Shown here piece by piece: positions 19,142-27,221 of a stretch of DNA of 64,000 nt. The notes under the pieces were generated by a model that searched no databases, had not been told where the DNA came from, and saw nothing but the letters and a program-made list of their open reading frames with translations. Origin of the DNA: Flavobacteriales bacterium CG_4_9_14_3_um_filter_40_17 (GTDB lineage Bacteria > Bacteroidota > Bacteroidia > Flavobacteriales > Flavobacteriaceae). The stretch covers positions 1-64,000 of the forward strand of contig PFUR01000057.1 of the NCBI GenBank assembly GCA_002790195.1, written 5' to 3'. How positions within the stretch are numbered: the first letter of the stretch is position 1; each line of letters begins with the position of its first letter. The translations under genes and the position numbers were made by a program.

Positions 19142-20929
19142 TCACGAATACTTTTCAGTCCGGTAGATTTTATCGTACAAATGTTGGTACATCTGTTTTA
19201 CGTTTTTGCGTTTGAGTTTGAGGGTAGGCGTTAGGTGGCCGGAGTTGATGCTCCAAATATCTGAGGTCAGCTCAAAGCGTTTTATTTGTTCCCAATGTCC
19301 GAAATGTTCGTTGACTCGATCGACTTCTGCTTGAATGAGTGCGATGACTTTTGGGTCGTGAGCGATTTTTTGATTGGAATTTTCTAAAGTGATTTTCTTT
19401 TGTGCAGCCCAACTTTTGATGTTGTCGAAAGCAGGTTGTATAAAGGCTGCCGGCATTTTTTCCCCATCGCCAATCACCATGATTTGTTCAATATAAGGCG
19501 ATTGTTTCATGTCGTTTTCGATGAGTTGTGGCGCGATGTATTTTCCGCCGGAGGTTTTAAACATTTCCTTTTTGCGGTCGGTGATACGCAAAAAACCTTC
19601 CGAATCGAATTCGCCTATGTCGCCGGTGTGAAAATAACCATTGGCCATCACGCTAGCCGTGAGTTCGGCATCTTTGTAATAACCGGCCATCACATTGGGT
19701 CCTTTAACCAATATTTCTCCGTCTTCCGCGATTTTAATTTCTACATGATCAATAGGTTTGCCAATTGTTCCGATTTTGAAATTAAAGTTTCGCATGTCAT
19801 TCACCGCAATCACGGGTGAGGTTTCCGTGAGGCCGTAGCCTTCCATGATGGGCATTTCTGCGGCGGCAAAAAGTTTAGCCAAACGCGGCTGAAGCGCTGC
19901 GCTGCCTGAAACCATCAGATCCAATCGGCCACCGAGGCCTTCTTTCCATTTAGAGAAGATGAGTTTGCGGGCGATTTTGAGTTTAAATTCATACCACCAA
20001 CCGTTTCTTCCGTAGGGCTGATACTGGAGTCCCAATCGGATAGACCAAAAGAATAATTTTCGTTTTATTCCAGTAAGTTCATCGCCTTTGGCGTAGATTT
20101 TATCATATACTTTTTCAGCTAATCTCGGTACGACGGTCATCACGTGAGGCCGAACTTCTTTGATGTTTTCACCGACTTTTTCGATGGATTCGGCAAAGTA
20201 GATAGACACGCCGTGGTATTGGTACAAATACACTATCATGCGTTCGAAAATATGACAGATAGGTAAAAAACTCAACGCAACCGATTTGCCTGAGTCGAAC
20301 GGCACACGTGGCGAACTGTCCAATACATTGCTGACGATGTTGTGGTGGGTGAGCATCACACCTTTCGGTTTCCCGGTGGTTCCGGAAGTGTAGATAATAG
20401 TAGCCAAATCGTCCGGCTTGACTTCCGATTTTCTTTTTTCCACTTCCGCTTGCAACGATGTGTCTTTTCCAAGTGCCAAAACTTCTTTCCAATTTTTACA
20501 ACCTGTTATTTCATCGAAAGCATACACATCTTTTAGAAATTTCAATCGGTTTTTGATGGAGTTGACTTTCTCATAAACTTCGACATCGGAGACAAAACAA
20601 AACACCGCCTCGGAATGGTTTAGTACATATTCGTAATCATCGATGGCCATGGTGGGATAAACCGGTGTGTTTTGTGCGCCAATTTGGAGAATCCCGATGT
20701 CGATGGTGTTCCATTCTGTCCGGTTAGATGAGCTGATGACCGCAATTTTATCATTGACTTGAATCCCCAATTTGATTAGCCCCCGGCTTATTTTGTTGGC
20801 ATTGTCTAAATACTCCACAGTAGAAGTTTGCTTCCAAATACCCTTATATTTGGTTACAAATGCGGCTTCGAGATTGTAATTGGCAAGTTGATAAGAAGGG
20901 ATGTCAAATAGTCGGGTAATGGGATTCAT
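19142..20929 (-). CDS. fadD: Long-chain acyl-CoA synthetase (AMP-forming)
   Basis: 595 aa. It activates fatty acids to acyl-CoA through an acyl-adenylate. The AMP-binding P-loop IIYTSGTTGKPKGVMLTH lies near 177, GYGLTETSP near 370, and the hinge region YFHTGDIG...RITDRKKEMFKTSGGKYI near 435-470. The length is that of the long FadD15/eukaryotic ACSL-like group. It points the same way as the beta-oxidation operon but is 584 bp upstream of marR, so it is probably a separate transcript supplying the same pathway. The 228 bp up to hisA form the divergent promoter region. Confidence 0.94.
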   Translation of the reverse strand: MNPITRLFDIPSYQLANYNLEAAFVTKYKGIWKQTSTVEYLDNANKISRGLIKLGIQVNDKIAVISSSNRTEWNTIDIGILQIGAQNTPVYPTMAIDDYEYVLNHSEAVFCFVSDVEVYEKVNSIKNRLKFLKDVYAFDEITGCKNWKEVLALGKDTSLQAEVEKRKSEVKPDDLATIIYTSGTTGKPKGVMLTHHNIVSNVLDSSPRVPFDSGKSVALSFLPICHIFERMIVYLYQYHGVSIYFAESIEKVGENIKEVRPHVMTVVPRLAEKVYDKIYAKGDELTGIKRKLFFWSIRLGLQYQPYGRNGWWYEFKLKIARKLIFSKWKEGLGGRLDLMVSGSAALQPRLAKLFAAAEMPIMEGYGLTETSPVIAVNDMRNFNFKIGTIGKPIDHVEIKIAEDGEILVKGPNVMAGYYKDAELTASVMANGYFHTGDIGEFDSEGFLRITDRKKEMFKTSGGKYIAPQLIENDMKQSPYIEQIMVIGDGEKMPAAFIQPAFDNIKSWAAQKKITLENSNQKIAHDPKVIALIQAEVDRVNEHFGHWEQIKRFELTSDIWSINSGHLTPTLKLKRKNVKQMYQHLYDKIYRTEKYS

Positions 20930-21157
20930 GAAGTTTTATTGATTTATTCTTATGCAAATTAAAAAAAAGAATGACATAAATAACAATTACCAAGATATTG
21001 AAGTTATTTTTATCAAAACTTAAATTTAGACGTAGTTTTTTTAAGACTTGACAAAGCCGGAAATTGATTTGTTGTGGGAGCTTTTATTGAATAAAATTTT
21101 AATTAAGTCCATCTAAATAATTTAATTTTGAAGTCACAAATCACAAATCTTCAATTC

Positions 21158-21880
21158 ATGAGGCTAATCCCCGCTATCGACATCATAGACGGAAAATGTG
21201 TCCGGCTGACCAAAGGCGATTACAACACGCGAAAAATATACAACGAAAACCCGTTGGAAATAGCTAAGCAGTTTGAGGCAAACGGCATTGAATACCTTCA
21301 TTTGGTCGATTTGGACGGGGCTAAATCCCAGCATATCGTCAACCACAAAGTCTTGGAGCAAATTGCTTCCCAAACGAGTTTAAAAATAGATTTTGGTGGC
21401 GGGTTAAAATCAGAAGCAGATTTGAAAACCGCTTTTGAAAGCGGAGCCAGCCAGATAACCGGAGGCAGCATAGCTGTCAGAAACCCGGAGGTTTTCAAAG
21501 GTTGGATAAAAACCTTTGGAAGCGAAAAAATCATTCTCGGAGCCGATGCAAAAGACGAAAAAGTAGCCGTGAGCGGTTGGCAGGAAAGTTCTCAATTGGA
21601 ATTGCTTCCATTTATAGTAGATTATCAAAACGAAGGAATTCGATACGTTATCTGCACCGATATTTCCAAAGACGGCATGCTCGGAGGCACTTCAAACGAG
21701 TTGTACCTCAAAATTTTAAAAGAAGCAGGAGGCATCAACTTGATTGCATCGGGTGGTGTTTCTTGTTTAGAGGACCTTTATCAATTAGCCGAGATAGGCT
21801 GCGAGGGAGCCATCATCGGGAAGGCTTTTTATGAGGGCAGAATCAGTCTGAAGGAATTGGGGGAATTCAATGTTCGCTAA
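21158..21880 (+). CDS. hisA: Phosphoribosylformimino-AICAR isomerase HisA
   Basis: 240 aa from the ATG at 21158, which gives the canonical start [17 protein letters not shown]; the frame is open 30 bases further to a TTG, but that extension is not conserved-looking. It is a TIM-barrel isomerase of histidine synthesis with catalytic Asp8 and the second Asp in the [10 protein letters not shown] segment. [11 protein letters not shown] and IASGGVS are the phosphate-binding loops. No other his gene is present on either side, although hisA normally sits between hisH and hisF. The gene itself looks intact. Confidence 0.93.
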   Translation: MRLIPAIDIIDGKCVRLTKGDYNTRKIYNENPLEIAKQFEANGIEYLHLVDLDGAKSQHIVNHKVLEQIASQTSLKIDFGGGLKSEADLKTAFESGASQITGGSIAVRNPEVFKGWIKTFGSEKIILGADAKDEKVAVSGWQESSQLELLPFIVDYQNEGIRYVICTDISKDGMLGGTSNELYLKILKEAGGINLIASGGVSCLEDLYQLAEIGCEGAIIGKAFYEGRISLKELGEFNVR

Positions 21881-21889
21881 GATTTACGG

Positions 21890-21965
21890 TTGATCGGGTA
21901 ACCTGATCAAAACGATGAAAACGGCTTATCCCTTGGATCTGAGGAATGTGAATCCGCGGGATAAG
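21890..21965 (+). other. Two strong hairpins directly after hisA
   Basis: The first (21890-21910) is a near-perfect palindrome, TTGATCGGGT/ACCTGATCAA, beginning 9 bp after the hisA stop. The second (21925-21965) has an outer stem CTTATCCC/GGGATAAG and an inner stem GGAT/ATCC separated by one 2-nt mismatch. Neither is followed by a T-run, so they are not classical terminators; they may protect the hisA 3' end or act as binding sites. A 54-codon frame (21915-22079, starting MKTAYPLDLRN) runs through the second hairpin and is probably not a gene. Confidence 0.5.
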
Positions 21966-22084
21966 GATGCAAATAATTGGGTTTTGAAAAGTGGAGTGAC
22001 TGGGAGAATGCCATATAAAAGTTGTGTATATTTGGGGGTATTTAGGGCTTGGCGGAAAAGTGAGAATCTCAATTGAAGTCTAAA

Positions 22085-22608
22085 TAGGGTTTGCTGAAAA
22101 AGATTTTTTAAAATTTAAAATATCATTAGTGCCCGATAAAAATCATTCTAAATATTTTAATCCTTGCAATCACAAAGTTTATGCAACATATCGCCTCAAC
22201 GGGGCTGCCGATGGTACATCTCAATTTGTTTAAAGCCAAGACATTCACAAATCTATTTAGGTTGGCTGAAGCCAAACCCATTTTATCAATTGCATCCCGC
22301 TGAAGCGGGATGACAGTTGCAACAACCCAAAAAGGCTTTAGCCAAATAAAAGATCAATGAAGTAAGTGATGTTAAAAATTAGTTGACACTCTTTTTTTGA
22401 TATTGAAAATCAAAAGTATAAACTAAGCATGATGTTATAAGATGCCATCTACAGTCAATTAAAAATATCTAACTGATTTTGGGGTGTGTAATTGAACATA
22501 AGTGCATACTTATAGTCATAAAAATAAGGAATCCTATGCGTTTATTCAAATAAAAATAAATCTAATTATCTGATAATTATTGATTTGATATGTTTTCGGC
22601 AAACCCTA
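22085..22608. mobile_element. 524-bp non-coding segment bounded by 16-bp inverted repeats
   Basis: The left end TAGGGTTTGCTGAAAA (22085-22100) is the inverted complement of the right end TTTTCGGCAAACCCTA (22593-22608) with one mismatch. The ends look like insertion-sequence or MITE termini. Inside there is no gene, only copy 2 of the degenerate repeat (22151-22446) and AT-rich sequence. No clear target-site duplication is visible. The segment stops 13 bp before the first attC-like site. Confidence 0.5.
22151..22446 (+). repeat. Degenerate intergenic repeat, copy 2
   Basis: Partner of 2528-2887, in the same orientation. It carries the perfect hairpin CATCCCGCT/AGCGGGATG (22293-22312), better preserved than in copy 1, and the shared strings ttttaatccttgcaatcaca, acattcacaaatct and acaacccaaaaaggcttta. 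It lacks about 80 bp found in the left third of copy 1. It has no coding potential that I can see. Confidence 0.75.
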
Positions 22609-22621
22609 AATAAAGTACGTT

Positions 22622-22757
22622 TTATAACAAAGTCGTGTATAAGAAATAGGGGGTTCAGTGTTAAATCAAATATCATTGCTTTTATTAAAAGTCAGTACCA
22701 AACTGAAAGCGAAGTGCTTTTAAATCCGCTACTTCTCATACACGCAAAACGTTATAT
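22622..22757 (+). repeat. attC-like recombination site 1 (136 bp)
   Basis: The left core TTATAAC (22622-22628), a 5-nt spacer and the arm CGTGTATAAGAAATAG (22634-22649) mirror the right arm CTACTTCTCATACACG (22729-22744), a 6-nt spacer and the right core GTTATAT (22751-22757). The arms pair at 14 of 16 positions and the cores resemble integron RYYYAAC/GTTRRRY. The size falls in the attC range (about 57-141 bp). Its last 59 bases are repeated with one change at 24203-24261. No integrase gene lies in the window. Confidence 0.6.
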
Positions 22758-22839
22758 TGATAGTTATAGTGCATTCTGGTGCCACAGTGCAATATTAGAA
22801 AGACTTCAACAATAATGAAAAACCGACCTTAAAAATTAT

Positions 22840-22848
22840 TACATTTGT
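22840..22848 (+). promoter_or_regulatory. -7 box for the cassette genes; probable leaderless transcript
   Basis: TACATTTGT matches TAnnTTTG and ends only 3 bp before the GTG start at 22852. If it is used, transcription would begin at or very near the start codon, giving a leaderless mRNA. The promoter lies inside the cassette, after attC-like site 1. Confidence 0.5.
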
Positions 22849-22851
22849 AAC

Positions 22852-23634
22852 GTGGAAAAAGTTGGCTTTATAGAGATTAGAATTACAGGTTCAAGGGGAA
22901 ATCTTGACCTATCACCCGACAATTATGACATTCGGGAGATAATCTCTATTCTCGAAAACGCAGAAAATTTATTGTATCCTGGTGACAAGAGAGACAGACC
23001 CAACATAAGCTACAAGATTGAAGAAGGATCTGTAAAACACATTCTTAAAACTTCAATTCAATACATCATTGGTTTCAATGCAATTATCGGACAAGTGACA
23101 CAAGTTCAGAATATTGACTTTCTCGACTTGGGAACTGCAAAGGCATTTGAAAACATTCAAGATATTGCGACTAAGAGAAATTATGTTTTTAGCATTAAAA
23201 CCTCCCTCGACAACACTAATGAAGTAAGAGTAGACAAGACCACACAGTATTATCGAACCGAAGCAATTTGGGCAGACGCAGAATTTTATTTTTACGGCAA
23301 AGTAACCAATGCAGGAGGCAAAGATAAAGCTAACATACACGTTTTCACAGAGGAGCTTGGAACAATTAGAATTCAAACACCAATTAGTTTTTTAGAGCAG
23401 TATGATGAAAATCTTCTTTACAAAACTTTTGGTATTCGTGTGACTGGGAAGCAACATTCAGAAACAGGTGAAGTAGACACATCAACTCTTAAATTCATTG
23501 AGTTAGTCGACTATCAGCCAAAATATGACGAACAATATTTAAAAGCACTTAGAGACAGAGCCAAAAAATCTTGGCTCGGCAGTATTAACCCCGACAATTG
23601 GTTAAAAGAAATCAGAGGAGGTTATGACGCATAA
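22852..23634 (+). CDS. Conserved-looking 260-aa protein of unknown function, partner of a PIN nuclease
   Basis: 260 aa from a GTG start (the ATG-less 5' end is fixed by the promoter just upstream). I do not recognise a named domain. It has no signal peptide; a mildly hydrophobic stretch (about 65-85) could be a buried helix, and the rest is mixed alpha/beta. The C-terminal third is charged and ends in a WLKEIRGGYDA tail. Its last 11 bases overlap the PIN gene, so the pair is translationally coupled. By position it would be the antitoxin or regulator, but it is far larger than a VapB antitoxin and shows no DNA-binding motif. The pair sits between two attC-like repeats. Confidence 0.7.
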   Translation: MEKVGFIEIRITGSRGNLDLSPDNYDIREIISILENAENLLYPGDKRDRPNISYKIEEGSVKHILKTSIQYIIGFNAIIGQVTQVQNIDFLDLGTAKAFENIQDIATKRNYVFSIKTSLDNTNEVRVDKTTQYYRTEAIWADAEFYFYGKVTNAGGKDKANIHVFTEELGTIRIQTPISFLEQYDENLLYKTFGIRVTGKQHSETGEVDTSTLKFIELVDYQPKYDEQYLKALRDRAKKSWLGSINPDNWLKEIRGGYDA

Positions 23635-24109
23635 GGCAGTTTTACTTGACACAAGCTTTTTCCTTCGTTTCCTTAACGACAGTGACCCACTTTTCAAGAA
23701 TGCGGACGGTTATTTTCGTTACTTTCTACAAAAGGAAATCACTATGATGGTTTCGACCATAAGTATTGCGGAATACTGTGTTGGTGGAGATGTTCACGAA
23801 CTTCCTTTGAGAAATTTACAAATAGTTCCTTTCAACTTAGACCATTCCAAACGAACGGGAGAGTTTGCAAAGATTGCTTTTGATTCAAAAAAGAAAGGTA
23901 TTTTAACTGTCAACACACGAAACATCATTCCAAATGACACAAAACTATTTGCACAAGCCGACTGTGAAAAAGCTGTTGAGTATTACTTGTCATCTGATAC
24001 CGAAAGCAATAAAATTTACAAATTATTAAGTCAGAAAGCTGCACCTAAATTTCAATTCATTGACTTGAACACGCCTTACAATGAAACGTTTGGTCTGCTT
24101 GGCCTTTGA
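23624..24109 (+). CDS. PIN-domain protein (VapC-like ribonuclease)
   Basis: 161 aa, the size of a single PIN domain. The acidic residues expected for the metal site are visible: Asp9 in VLLDTSF, Glu50 in TISIAEY, Asp105 in PNDTKLFA and a later acid around Asp113/Asp125. PIN nucleases of toxin-antitoxin modules cut tRNA, rRNA or mRNA. It starts inside the upstream gene, and a GGAGG lies 5 bases before the ATG, unusual in a phylum that rarely uses Shine-Dalgarno sites, though this also encodes the RGG of the upstream protein. I read the pair as a toxin-antitoxin-like module carried as a cassette. Confidence 0.82.
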   Translation: MTHKAVLLDTSFFLRFLNDSDPLFKNADGYFRYFLQKEITMMVSTISIAEYCVGGDVHELPLRNLQIVPFNLDHSKRTGEFAKIAFDSKKKGILTVNTRNIIPNDTKLFAQADCEKAVEYYLSSDTESNKIYKLLSQKAAPKFQFIDLNTPYNETFGLLGL

Positions 24110-24124
24110 GGAAAGAAGAACGCC

Positions 24125-24256
24125 CCTAAACAGCACCTACCCAAAAGTGGCGGTTCAGTGGTTAAATCAAGCTCTGTGCTTCTATCAAAGTTTCTGCTTG
24201 GTTGAAAGCGAAGTGCTTTTAAATCTGCTACTTCTCATACACGCAAAACGTTATAT
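24125..24256 (+). repeat. attC-like recombination site 2 (132 bp)
   Basis: The right half (24203-24261) matches site 1 at 58 of 59 positions, including arm and core GTTATAT (24250-24256). The middle also aligns from the shared ggttcagtg onward. The left half differs: core-like CCTAAAC (24125-24131), then a stretch containing ctaccc and agtggcgg, which pairs with the right arm only in its inner part (about 8 of 11 plus wobble pairs). This left half instead resembles the left half of site 3 at 35507. It ends about 40 bp before the lysS promoter. Confidence 0.55.
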
Positions 24257-24295
24257 TGATAACGATTCAATTTTTAAATATCCAATCTGTCTGTG

Positions 24296-24303
24296 TATCT
24301 TTG
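24296..24303 (+). promoter_or_regulatory. -7 box of the lysS promoter
   Basis: TATCTTTG, a full match to TAnnTTTG, 25 bp before the lysS ATG. It lies just outside attC-like site 2, so the cassette insertion has left the lysS promoter intact, but everything upstream of about -50 has been replaced. Confidence 0.6.
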
Positions 24304-24328
24304 CAACTCAATTTTTGAAAGCATATAC

Positions 24329-26041
24329 ATGTCATTATCCGAACAAGAAATTATCAGAAGACAGGCCTTGGAACAATTGCGAAGTCTCGGTATTGAGCCT
24401 TATCCGGCGCAACAATTCAAACACACAAATTATTCGACTGAAATACTTGAAAACTTCGACACCCTTGAAGGCAAGGAGGTGGTTTTGGCCGGTAGGTTGA
24501 TGAGCCGCCGCATCATGGGAAAGGCTTCTTTTGCGGAACTCAAAGACAGCAAAGGGCGCATCCAAATCTATGTATGCCGCGACGATATTTCTGCGGATGC
24601 AGAAAGCACCATGTACAACACCGTGTTCAAAAAGTTGTTAGATATAGGCGATTTTGTTGGGATTCGAGGAGAAGTTTTCAGAACCCAAGTAGGCGAAATA
24701 TCCGTTCATGCCCGCGAATTATTTGTGTTGTCTAAAGCTTTGCGTCCTCTGCCGATTGTCAAAACAGATGCCGAAGGCCACGTACATGATGCCTTTTCCG
24801 ATCCTGAACAACGCTACCGCAGGCGCTATGTAGATTTGATTGTGAACGATCAAGTGAAAGACACTTTTGTCAAAAGGACACAGATAACCAATGCCATCCG
24901 CAATTTTTTCAACCAACGCGAATACCTTGAAGTAGAAACCCCGATTTTGCAACCCATACCGGGTGGCGCTTCCGCGAGGCCTTTCATCACACACCACAAC
25001 GCACTTGACATCCCACTTTATTTAAGAATTGCCAACGAATTGTATCTCAAAAGATTAATTGTAGGCGGGTTTGAAGGCGTTTATGAGTTTTCGAAAGATT
25101 TCCGAAACGAAGGCATGGACAAAACCCACAATCCGGAGTTTACGGTCATGGAACTTTACGTGGCATACAAAGACTATTTTTGGATGATGGACACCACCGA
25201 AAAACTCTTGGAAACGGTAGCCCTGCAAGTACATAAAACCACCGCTTTGAAAGTTGGCGAACACACCATAGATTTCAGAGCACCTTATCCGCGTGTGCCG
25301 ATTTTGGAAGCCATCAAAATTCACACCGGTTTCGATTTGTCCGGGAAAAGTGAAAATGAAATACGAGAAATCGCGCGTAAACTACAATTGGAGGTTGATG
25401 ACAGCATGGGCAAAGGAAAACTCATCGACGAGATTTTCGGTGAAAAATGCGAGCATCACTATGTGCAACCGACTTTCATCATCGATTATCCGAAAGAAAT
25501 GAGCCCGCTGACCAAAGCTCATCGCGAAAATCCTGAACTCACCGAACGATTTGAATTGATGGTCAACGGCAAAGAATTGGCAAACTGTTATTCCGAATTG
25601 AATGACCCCATCGAACAAAGGCTGCGCTTTGAAGAGCAGCTCCGTTTGTCTGAAAAAGGCGATGACGAAGCCATGTACATCGATCAGGATTTTATCCGCG
25701 CTTTGGAGTACGGCATGCCACCCACTTCAGGCATCGGCATTGGCATCGATCGGTTGGTGATGCTGATGACCAACAACAGCTCCATCCAAGAAGTGCTTTT
25801 TTTCCCACAAATGCGCCCTGAAAAAACTGCCAAAACCGCTAAACCCGAAGATTTTATCAAAATTGGCATCAGCGTGGTTTGGGCAGTACACGTTTTGAAA
25901 CTTTACGAAACGGTCGATAAACTAAGGACTAACAAAGCAACACAAGTACACCAAAGCCTAAACGGTTATCGCAAGAAAAACAAACTTGACATTCCCGCAT
26001 TGCAATTGGCCGAAGTGGAGGCTTGGTTTGCGGAATCTTGA
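24329..26041 (+). CDS. lysS: Lysine--tRNA ligase (class II)
   Basis: 570 aa from the ATG at 24329 (MSLSEQEIIRRQALEQLRSLG). A GTG 36 bases upstream is in frame but would lie within the promoter. An N-terminal OB-fold anticodon domain (about 50-150) is followed by the class II core: motif 2 FRNEGMDKTHNPEF near 255, then SPLTKAHRENP, and motif 3 GIGIGIDRLVML near 480. The C-terminal tail of about 70 residues after motif 3 is longer than in E. coli, a common trait in this phylum. It charges tRNA-Lys. Confidence 0.96.
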   Translation: MSLSEQEIIRRQALEQLRSLGIEPYPAQQFKHTNYSTEILENFDTLEGKEVVLAGRLMSRRIMGKASFAELKDSKGRIQIYVCRDDISADAESTMYNTVFKKLLDIGDFVGIRGEVFRTQVGEISVHARELFVLSKALRPLPIVKTDAEGHVHDAFSDPEQRYRRRYVDLIVNDQVKDTFVKRTQITNAIRNFFNQREYLEVETPILQPIPGGASARPFITHHNALDIPLYLRIANELYLKRLIVGGFEGVYEFSKDFRNEGMDKTHNPEFTVMELYVAYKDYFWMMDTTEKLLETVALQVHKTTALKVGEHTIDFRAPYPRVPILEAIKIHTGFDLSGKSENEIREIARKLQLEVDDSMGKGKLIDEIFGEKCEHHYVQPTFIIDYPKEMSPLTKAHRENPELTERFELMVNGKELANCYSELNDPIEQRLRFEEQLRLSEKGDDEAMYIDQDFIRALEYGMPPTSGIGIGIDRLVMLMTNNSSIQEVLFFPQMRPEKTAKTAKPEDFIKIGISVVWAVHVLKLYETVDKLRTNKATQVHQSLNGYRKKNKLDIPALQLAEVEAWFAES

Positions 26042-26437
26042 TATTGCTACAAACGCTTATTTAGATTTGAGATTACTTTCCATGTTGTACAATGTAATTA
26101 ATTGATTTTTAAAACTTTTTATTAGATTTGTTTTGTATTTAATTTTATGCATGCTAGATATTTTCACTCCGTTGTGGATGTCGAGTGGAAGAAATCACGA
26201 ATGTGGCGACTACTTCTACCCCGAAGCATCAGGCTCAACATAAGTTTCAAGAGGGGAATGCCATTCTGCATAATTTAAAGATATAAAACTTCACTTTTAG
26301 GGTAACGAAATCAAACTCCTACTCATTTTTCAGCACAGAATTGACGACAAATGAGCGTTTCAATGGCTATCGTTTTTTCATTCTTTAAAAACAAATAAAA
26401 TAACCATATTAATTCTAAACACTTAATAATTAATGTT
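26042..26437. other. Intergenic gap between convergent lysS and rsmG
   Basis: 396 bp, AT-rich. I find no open frame with coding character, no clear hairpin-T terminator and no match to the repeat families of this window. Confidence 0.5.
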
Positions 26438-27067
26438 CTAAGCTTTATATTTCAACGGCAAATGCACCACTTTTTTGGTTTCGAAAAAAGCTTCTTCAAA
26501 GAATTCGCTGATTTCGTAGCAAGCCACTTTTTGATAAATTTTTAATTCCTCGGACAGGTCACCGCCTTTCAAGTACAAAATCCCGTTTTCTAATTTGTGC
26601 CTATTTATTTTGAGTACTTTCCCTTTGACCCATTTTACAAAATCAGGCATGTTTGTCACGGCTCGGCTGACGATAAAATCGTATTGATTTTTCACTTGAT
26701 CGGCACGAATATGTTCGGCTTTGACATTTTTTAGTTTTAATGCCTCCGCGATGGCTTGTACAACCGCAATTTTTTTACCGATGGCATCAATCAGGTGGAA
26801 TTCAACTTCGGGAAACAAGATAGCCAAAGGAATTCCGGGAAATCCACCGCCCGTACCGACATCCAAAATTTTTGATTGCGGAAGAAAATCAACCACTTTG
26901 GCAATGCTCAAAGCATGCAAAACGTGTCTCTCGTACAAGTGTCCAACATCTTTCCGAGAGATGACATTGATTTTTTGATTCCAATCCAAATAGAGTTTTT
27001 CAAGCTCGGAGAATTGACGGATTTGCTCGGCGGTTAAGCTTTTAAAATACTTTCGGATAAGGTGCAT
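26438..27067 (-). CDS. rsmG: 16S rRNA m7G527 methyltransferase RsmG (GidB)
   Basis: 209 aa, usual length. It methylates G527 of 16S rRNA using S-adenosylmethionine. The SAM motif ILDVGTGGGFPGIPLAI lies near 67-83, and the FIVSRAV box near 130 is characteristic of RsmG. SRKDVGHLYERHVLHAL in the N-terminal part is also typical. It is divergent from the desaturase gene. Confidence 0.95.
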   Translation of the reverse strand: MHLIRKYFKSLTAEQIRQFSELEKLYLDWNQKINVISRKDVGHLYERHVLHALSIAKVVDFLPQSKILDVGTGGGFPGIPLAILFPEVEFHLIDAIGKKIAVVQAIAEALKLKNVKAEHIRADQVKNQYDFIVSRAVTNMPDFVKWVKGKVLKINRHKLENGILYLKGGDLSEELKIYQKVACYEISEFFEEAFFETKKVVHLPLKYKA

Positions 27068-27124
27068 CTAAATAATTTTATCACAAAAATACGTTTAAAT
27101 ACGTTAAATTTATCGGTCTTGTCC

Positions 27125-27154
27125 TTTGACTGAGTGTATAAATCTTTACTTTTG
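27125..27154 (+). promoter_or_regulatory. Promoter of the desaturase gene
   Basis: TTTG (27125-27128), an 18-bp spacer, then TACTTTTG (27147-27154): a near-ideal Bacteroidota promoter. The leader to the ATG at 27222 is about 60 nt. Confidence 0.7.
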
Positions 27155-27221
27155 TGGAAAATTTTAAAACATAAACTGTTTACAGATTCAAAATATTTTT
27201 ATTACACATAAACTAATAATT

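Noticed and set aside
21915-22079. 54-codon frame after hisA (MKTAYPLDLRN...)
   Set aside because: It overlaps the hairpin at 21925-21965, has no recognisable domain and could be open by chance.
22622-24261. A CRISPR array or phage attachment site
   Set aside because: There are only two long repeats about 1.5 kb apart, without spacers, and no integrase, tRNA gene or phage genes. The paired-arm structure fits attC better.
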